From positions 4,464,001-4,528,000 of the forward strand of contig JAQOTA010000053.1 of assembly GCA_029532415.1 (NCBI GenBank): 64,000 bases of DNA, read 5' to 3'. Made by a program: the position numbers and the translations under genes. The notes under the pieces were generated by a model. It was given only the letters and a program-made list of their open reading frames with translations. It was not told where the DNA came from and searched no databases. This DNA comes from Marasmius tenuissimus (taxonomy: Eukaryota > Basidiomycota > Agaricomycetes > Agaricales > Marasmiaceae). Below, one piece after another: positions 57,621 through 64,000 of this stretch (positions within the stretch are counted from its first letter, which is position 1; each line of letters begins with the position of its first letter).

Positions 57621-58112
57621 TCGCGAGTAGGACCCGGGAAGCTCCCCCAGTGTCCGGTCCCAAAATAACGTAGATGAGGGCCCGAAAATAGTGAAATGTA
57701 AGTCCATTCATAACGTAGATCAGGCCGCCAATGGCCAGGGCCTGTCCACATAACGTAGATGACGGCGCCGAAGGCGCCGCTCTGAAGCATATATCAACAA
57801 CATCCTTCAAGAGTTTTGCTTTCCCTACAAAAGCCACGGCTCTCGCTCTCTACATGGACAACGACCCAGAGCGCTGAATAGTGTACTTCTAGACTCTCTC
57901 AAGGCCCTTGGGGAGGGACTGCCACTGGAAATAAGAGCAGTCGCTCGGAAATCGGCGCCGCAGGCTTGAAAATCTTGTGTACCATATACAGTGAGTCCTA
58001 ATAATCCTAGTCCAAGATAACGTAGATCAGCCCGAAATCATAACGTAGATGAGGCTGAAATGGGGTGGTTGGCTGGACCGGAACATAGGGAAGCTTCCCG
58101 GGTCCTTCGCGA
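57621..58112. mobile_element. Inverted-repeat element with five ATAACGTAGAT motifs
   Basis: Ends (57621-57660 and 58075-58112) are imperfect inverted repeats of about 40 bp sharing TCGCGA, GGACCCGGGAAGCT and CCGGTCC. Inside, ATAACGTAGAT followed by SA occurs at 57665, 57710, 57750, 58017 and 58040, all on the same strand. At 492 bp and with no open frame it looks like a non-autonomous DNA transposon of unknown type. No clear target duplication was found. It lies in the spacer between the two GH95 genes. Confidence 0.5.
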
Positions 58113-59168
58113 GTCAGTCGTGACGGATTATAAATCGATAAGAAATGTCGTCGACTGAAGGAGAACGAACTAGAGAGAAATGTAAGGTTACACTTCAGAG
58201 CAGTGCTTAGGGATAGTGCCTAAAAAGCCGACGCGAAACCTTGCTCAGTGATTCATCTATCACCATGTCTGAGAAAGTGAAACGCGACGCGAAAAATGCT
58301 GTGCCAGAGCCTAGAGGTTGCGTGACAGTGAGAGTTGTAGGACCCGTAGAACCGTGGGCAAAACGTCACGCTCACTGAAAGTTGACGCGCAGAATCTGTT
58401 GTGTTTCTTTTGTCCCATTATGTAACACTCTTAGTAGCTGGAATCCCTTTATTCGCACTTTTGATAAACCCGCCAACTTAACGGCGACAGACAATTGCAA
58501 TCAATCAACGAGGACTCTCTTGCTTCTACTCACACTGCCTCCCTCGATTGAACGACTCTCGGGAATTCAAAAACGCGCAAAATTAGTAGCTATATGTACC
58601 TGGTCCAATGCTTTTGCTCGTCATCTCACCCTTGTATGCATGATTTAGCTGCCATCGACCGCACACCAGGGCATTCGCCATTCAAACACGTTCTAAGTCG
58701 AGATCGCTCCCGCCCGGACCGGTCTTACAGGCGGAAACGTCAACTGATGCATTCACGATGCACTCGAAGCTCGGAGCGGAGGCTTGCTCTTCTCGTGAGT
58801 CCACGGTTCCTGCCCCTCCGACGTGTAGTTGATCTTCTCTGACTGAAGGTCCCGACCAATTCCCGACTCGCCTTTGAACCTACCACTTGTTGTCAAATTG
58901 TACTCCAAACCACCTACCTGTATGGGATAGATTGCACGCCATATCAGTCTGCTACGAGCGTCTAACGACGAGTTGGGCCTCTTCTACTCCACGGCTTTCC
59001 AGCGACAACTGAGGGGATGTCGCCCACTGTTAAGTGTTGCCCGCAAATGCCAGGATCCTTCCTCCGAGCCTTCGCTCTCACTCCAGCCATTCCTCGTGGC
59101 GCTTTACGACCACATCTGCTTCTTCAACAGCTACTCTCTGTATTTCTCCGACAATTTCTCGACCTGGC

Positions 59169-59176
59169 TATAAAAA
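59169..59176 (+). promoter_or_regulatory. TATA box of GH95 copy 2
   Basis: TATAAAAA, 56 bp before ATG 59225. At the matching place in copy 1 the sequence is TATTTAAA, so the two copies may be expressed differently. Confidence 0.45.
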
Positions 59177-59224
59177 GCTGCGCTGGAGACATCCTGTTTT
59201 CACATCGAACTTTTTTCCACTGCA

Positions 59225-62200
59225 ATGGCGAGGCCAGCATCGATATGTCTGACCGCGGTCATTGCACTTGCTTTGTTGGCCAATGTCCAAGCAGTGAGTT
59301 CTAGGATATTATGACGCCGGTGAACCTGATGATATTGACCCATCATCAAACCAAGGCAACCATGATGTGGTTCAACACGACGACTAGTACGACCGGAGTC
59401 AATTGGTCTTCTCGCTCTCAATGGGCTCATGCATTGTGCAGTACTTCCGATCGGAAACGGCCGTCTCGGTGCGGAGGTTTTCGGTCAAATTCCAACTGAG
59501 GTCTTGGTTCTTAACGAGGTTCGTCTCTCACTTTCCTGTCGGCCTTCACTCCCTGACAAATCTCAGGATCACATTTGGTCTGGATCTATCAACGATCCCT
59601 ATAACACGAACTGTCCTGGTGTTTTACCAAAGGTTCAACAGTACATATGGTCAGTATAGTTATCGGTATAGTCATATCGCATTAACGTCAAATCCACTTA
59701 CACCACTCAGGGAGGATGACCTGTCCGATGCACAGAACACGGTTGATGCCTCTTGCATGGCCAACCCCCTTAAGCAACAAGTCTATCAAAGTGAGTAACG
59801 TTCAGATTGTCAACGATATGTGGCCCTCAGTACTAACGTCAAACATCAGCCGCTGGGAACCTTAGCCTGATCTTCCCTCCCGACTCTCTGTCCTCCGTTA
59901 CCTCTTACAACCACACTCTGGACCTTGCCACGGCTATCGCCACCACAACTTACACGACCGGAGAGGGGGTCAAGTTCACTCGGACCGCTTTCGCCAGTCA
60001 TCCAGATAATGTGATCGTGATGAAAATAGCCGCGAACGTCACCGGCCAAGTCGAGTTCGAAGCCAAATTCACCACACCGATGACCAGTCCTGTGAGTCTG
60101 ATTGGCAGCCGCTGCACATATCTGACGGCAGCTGACGTTCCGCCTTCGCCAGAGTTTCTCCGCCAACGGAAGCTCGCTTAGCTTGACGGGCCGAGGACAG
60201 ACTAAGTATGACCTTCCTGGATCCATCGAATTTCTTGCAAGGGCAGAAATTTCCGTGTCCAATGGGACCATTAGCGCCGGGCAAAACGGCGATACTTTGG
60301 TAGTATCTGGCGCAGATGAAGCTGTCATCAAGATTGCAATCGATACGAATTTTGTTCGATACGACGACCTGTCGGCGGACCCTGAGGCGCAGGTTTCGAC
60401 GACTCTGGCGGCGGTACAAGATAAGACATGGGAAGAACTGCTTGATACACATGTCGAGGACCATTCGGCGTTGTTTGGGAGGGTGGATATCACGCTTGGT
60501 GGGTCCACTAGTCATTCCTCCGCTTTCTTGCGGACTAACAATTCCTGAAGGCACTCCCGACCAATTCACATATCTGCCAACGAACCTCCGAAAGGATCTT
60601 TTGGGAGGTGCCGATGCAGACGCGGACGTGTTCGCTCTCTATGCTCAATACGGGAGGTATTTGGGAATCGCATCGTCTAGGAAGACCGAACCGTCAAACC
60701 TTCAGGGAATATGGAACCAGGACACTTCTCCTGCTTGGGGGAGGTGAGTGATACATTCCTATAAGCGAATCACAAATAAATCCCGGCCAAATAGCAAATA
60801 TACGATCAATATCAACCAACAGGTGGGGCTCTCTCGCCTATGGCTATGAAGTAGTCCTTGAGCATGCTAACGCGTGTATCAGATGAACTCTTGGCTCTCA
60901 GAACCTCTCAACATTGCTGAGACCCTTGATCCGCTATGGAACCTGCTCACGGAGCTCGCAGAGCGTGGAAAGGATGCCGCTGCCAAAGAATACAACATCA
61001 CAAGAGGTTGGGTAGCCCATCACAACACAGGTATTTGGCGCGATTCCGCCCCAATTGACGGTGCGTACTACGGGATGTGGCCCATGGCCCCTGCCTGGTT
61101 GTTGCAGAACGTTTGGGAGCATTACGCATATGAACCTGACAACGTCGAGTGGGTTCGGAGCGTGGCGTATCCTTTGCTGAAAGGCCTATCTGAATTCTAT
61201 CTCGACTTCTTGGTTGTGACACCAGAGGACGTCGAAGACGAAGAATATATCGTGCCCAACCCGAGCATGAGCCCGGAAATGGGGATCGGAACTTTCAATG
61301 GCACAAAAGTGTCGCTGACCTATGGTGCGTATTTTGCCCATAGCTTAGGCTATTGATGATAAGTTTTGCTAATGACTCCGTAAGGTTCTACTATTGACAA
61401 TGCGTAAGCGAGCATGGAGCCTCCAGCCCTCCGTTTCGCTGACCTTCAATGCATAGACTCCTTCGAGATCTGTTCAACCACACTGCCGAATTTGCCGCCC
61501 TTCTTAGCGTTGACGAGGATTTCGCGGCCAACTTAACGACCACAATGGCCCGCTTGATACCTCTCCGAATTGGATCAAAAGGTCATATCCAGGAATGGGC
61601 TCGAGATTACCCACCCGGAGGGTATGCACTCTCATTCTCTTCTATAACACCTTGCACTTATCCCTTCATTCAGTGGATCCAAACATCTCAGCCACTTATA
61701 CCCCTTGTTCCCAAGCGCACAGATCGACCCAAGACTCAACGAGACCCTCGCTCATGCTGCCAACGTGACTCTCACTATCCGCGGGGATGCCGAGTACGGA
61801 TGGCCCACAGCTTGGCGAGCCAACTGTTTTGCACGTCTACTGGACGGTGAAAAGGCATACTACTACATGCAAAGGCTGTTGAACCTGTACTCTTACGACA
61901 ACTTATGGTCGAACAACACCGTATTCCAGATTGATGCAAACTTTGGTGAGTGACATCTGGACTCTGGACTCGGCGATGGGCGCCCTTGGCTTGGACCTCA
62001 ATCGAGGCTAACGGATCCTAATACTCATTCATGTAGGTGGAGCGAACGCGGTCGCGGAAATGATCCTTCAGAGCCACAACGGCGAGATTCACCTGTTGCC
62101 AGCGATTCCTGCTGCGTGGGGGCAGGGAAGCGTAACAGGGTTCAGAGCGAGAGGAGGGTTTACGATCGACCTGGCTTGGACGAATGGTGCCTTGACTGAG

Positions 62201-62314
62201 GCCAAAATTAAGAGTACGTCAGGCACAGCAGCGCAGGTAAGATACGATGGAAAGGTTGTAGGCTTAACCTTCAGCCGGGGAGAGGAGAAGACGCTTGGGC
62301 TTTCGGACTTCTGA
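59225..62314 (+). CDS. Secreted alpha-L-fucosidase, GH95, copy 2
   Basis: Same 14-exon structure as copy 1: 59225-59293, 59356-59386, 59442-59518, 59567-59649, 59711-59790, 59850-60091, 60153-60498, 60551-60743, 60795-60822, 60883-61324, 61385-61403, 61457-61621, 61674-61945 and 62037-62314; also 774 residues, no stop or frameshift. Signal peptide MARPASICLTAVIALALLAN. Active-site blocks are kept (LPIGNGRLGAEVFGQIPTEV, PSMSPE, FQIDANFG, where copy 1 has FQIDGNFG). The two proteins differ by scattered, mostly conservative substitutions, so both appear maintained. Same expected reaction: hydrolysis of alpha-1,2-linked L-fucose outside the cell. Confidence 0.85.
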
Positions 62315-62576
62315 TCTGGCCAGGCTGACCGCATTTGCAGCCAGTGACGCTCGTAGTGACATCCCCTGCTTATCGTTTTCTGAAGGCTCGGTAATTTCGG
62401 TGTATCGAGTCGTCGTCGTTCGTTGCCAATATGCTAGTCATATCCACGAATAAGGTTCATGAATCATTGCAACTGATATCCCGTAGGCAAGGTCGTCCAA
62501 AAGAGCTACATGCAGTTACTGTACAAAAAGGTAATAAAAATAGACATACAGTGTCCCAGGCCAGAATTCTCCAACG

Positions 62577-63307
62577 CTATCGCTGCTGGGGGGTCCCTCC
62601 ATCCCATGAAAGCTGAGCAACTCCGAGCTGGTATTCGTGTAAACGCGGCTCGTCTCCTTCGATGTCTTCTCGGTGTTGTGTAGGCATTTCGACTAAGATT
62701 GCAACCTGCATCACATCGTGGCCGGGTTGTGCACCGCTCGTGTTGTCGTTGTCGTTGTCGTTCCTTTCTTCTTTAGTTTCTCGATGCTGAGATACCCATA
62801 CAGGTAATGAGAGACCATGAATTGCATTCGGATTCGATGAAGGCATTCTGACCGGAGGAAGTGGACGAGCGTTGCTACTACTGTTCTCGTCCGGTTTCTT
62901 CTCCACCGATGATAATTGCGACTTCAACAGCAAGCTCGTGGATAAAGGCTGAGGCAGAAGTTGTTTTTCTAGTTGAGCTAGAGTTCCACGTAGATCTGAT
63001 TCCCTTGCTACTTTACCTGAATCGAACACCACTTCTCTCCACCTTTCGTCAATTTTGGTTCTAATAACCGCGGTTCGGTCTGCGTGCTTCCCGGTTGTTC
63101 GTCACCCCACGAGTCAAAATCCAACAATCCACCGTTTCTCTGTAGTCTCCGTCGAGTACCAATTCCACAGCCGATGAATATAAGTAGAAGGGCAACGAAG
63201 GTGATAAGGAACCCGAAGAAGTAGTTTGCCCCACGATTGCTGGGACCATTGTCGTTTGCCGGGGTAGAAGTGGGCGTTTGGAAGTCGGATGGAGTTGTCG
63301 AGGACAT
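62577..63307 (-). CDS. Single-pass membrane protein, uncharacterised
   Basis: ATG 63307, a Ser/Thr/Pro-rich extracellular-type N-terminus, one membrane helix (NYFFGFLITFVALLLIFIGC) followed by basic residues (GTRRRLQRNGG). A frame change between about 63110 and 63060 is best explained by an intron (donor GTGGGG, acceptor TTATTAG), joining GGLLDFDS to KIDERWREVVFDSG. The cytosolic part is Ser/Asn/Pro-rich and ends with VMQVAILVEMPTQHRE and LGVAQLSWDG. Small basidiomycete proteins of this layout (no signal peptide, one span, tail ending in an ALIAMP-like and G-V-xx-L-PW motif) are common; from memory, their function is unknown. Converges on GH95 copy 2. Confidence 0.6.
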
Positions 63308-63777
63308 GGTAAGGTATATTCCCTTGGAGATAGACCACCGGAAGACCGGAAAATGGTCGAAATTTTAATCTTCTGAGGCGCTCTGGTCGCTTTGCTGGTG
63401 AGAGTCGTGGTACAAGGCACTGCCGCCTGGAAGGGGGTGGTTATTTTTGTGATCCAAGGCTCCCAGGTCCCAGCAAAGGATCATCACAGAGCCTTGTACT
63501 CGATATTGGTTGATCTTTTGGCCTTCGATTATTGGCCAAATTACACGTGAAGCACTGTCGAGCGGGAGTGGCCATTCAATTGGGATTATATTTCGAGTAT
63601 ACACACGTCGCGGGCAATGGCATTTCTCGTACATAATGTAGAAGAAGTAAAGTTCATCTATCTCCAGTACCACGAGTGAAGTTAGGTCCTTATAGACGTC
63701 GGAGATAGCCAGGGACAGACTGAAATGAAGTTCTGAGGGCAATTTCAAGAGAAGAGAGAGGAAACAGAACAAAATAC
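63308..63777. other. Intergenic, no gene recognised
   Basis: A minus-strand frame (63365-63781) spans most of it but has a poor, hydrophobic-to-random composition and no domain. Likely promoter of the 63307 gene and 3' flank of the next one. Confidence 0.35.
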
Positions 63778-64000
63778 TCAAGACTGGTCCACAGTATTCT
63801 TCCTCGTCCTCACGACCTTATTTCTAAGTGCCTTTTCCTTCAGTTCATTCTCCCTTTTTTCTAGTTCAGTCTTGGACATACCAGGCTGCTGTCAATTTCA
63901 AGTCCAACAAGGTTTGATCAGAAATGTTACGGGCAGTGAAATCATTCAACACACCTCAGGCTGAGGTTCTTCTCCCCATCGACTTTTCTTCTTCTCGGCA
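63778..64000 (-). CDS. C-terminal end of an uncharacterised basic protein
   Basis: Enters from the right window edge: a Lys-rich exon (AEKKKSRWGEEPQPE), an intron with GTGTGT donor and GACAGCAG acceptor, and a last exon (PGMSKTELEKRENELKEKAL, then RNKVVRTRKNTVDQS) ending in TGA at 63778-63780. The charged helical tail is the kind found in RNA-binding or splicing-associated proteins, but the family cannot be told from 50 residues. Confidence 0.5.

Larger units (their letters stand above)
53180..62420 (+). repeat. Tandem duplication of a GH95 gene unit
   Basis: Two direct copies, period 5,395 bp between the ATGs (53830 and 59225). Similarity covers about 500 bp of upstream DNA, all 14 exons and introns, and about 200 bp downstream of the stop codons. 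The DNA between (56917-57620 and 58113-58500) has no gene; part of it is the inverted-repeat element 57621-58112, which occurs only once. Confidence 0.8.

Noticed and set aside
63365..63781. 138-codon minus-strand frame as a protein
   Set aside because: No domain, random composition, and it overlaps the end of a better supported gene.
1..64000. CRISPR arrays, bacterial operons or prophage
   Set aside because: Intron-rich eukaryotic genes throughout; no regularly spaced repeats.

Overview
The window is nuclear DNA of a filamentous basidiomycete, most likely an Agaricomycete. Genes are split by many short (about 45-65 nt) GT-AG introns, and the gene content fits: an F-box family cluster, a FunK1-type kinase, a fungal Helitron, a Ty1/copia element and tandem Ecm4-like glutathione transferases. 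Introns were placed by eye, joining frames at GT..AG with consistent phase. No alignment or search was run.

Layout. 1-7.3 kb: F-box-type genes (one cut by the window edge, one truncated, one complete, one long multi-exon gene with an F-box-like start) and two uncharacterised genes. 7.3-12.3 kb: little that can be defended. 12.3-33.9 kb: a nested block of mobile DNA. A Helitron Rep/helicase gene on the minus strand is split by an element with TGTCGGAAAA terminal inverted repeats (21433-32266). That element is itself split by a nearly intact, very young copia retrotransposon (22819-31678; LTRs differ at 2 of 525 positions; CAACA target duplication). An uncharacterised gene of probable Helitron association lies just downstream of the helicase. 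34.2-39.5 kb: a FunK1 kinase and a Ser-rich unknown. 40.4-43.8 kb: two tandem glutathionyl-hydroquinone-reductase-like genes, the second with a C-terminal frameshift. 44.3-44.9 kb: a 484-bp MITE beside a tRNA-Ala(AGC) gene.

45-64 kb is ordered chromosome: an OPT-family transporter, a D-galactonate dehydratase, a p24/Erv25-type cargo receptor, the complex I subunit NDUFS5, two tandem secreted GH95 alpha-L-fucosidases on a roughly 5.4-kb repeat unit, a single-pass membrane protein, and the tail of one further gene. The fucosidases (secreted, releasing sugars), the sugar-acid dehydratase and the peptide transporter would suit nutrient scavenging, but that link is inferred only from proximity and family.

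Main unusual signals: the three-level nest whose removal restores the Helitron reading frame; seven premature stops in the mobile block that are all TGA in unshifted frames, as expected if CGA codons decayed at CpG; a retropepsin-like motif at the N-terminus of the Helitron protein; a roughly 630-residue unexplained segment between Gag and protease of the copia element; and tRNA-like sequences inside the mobile elements.
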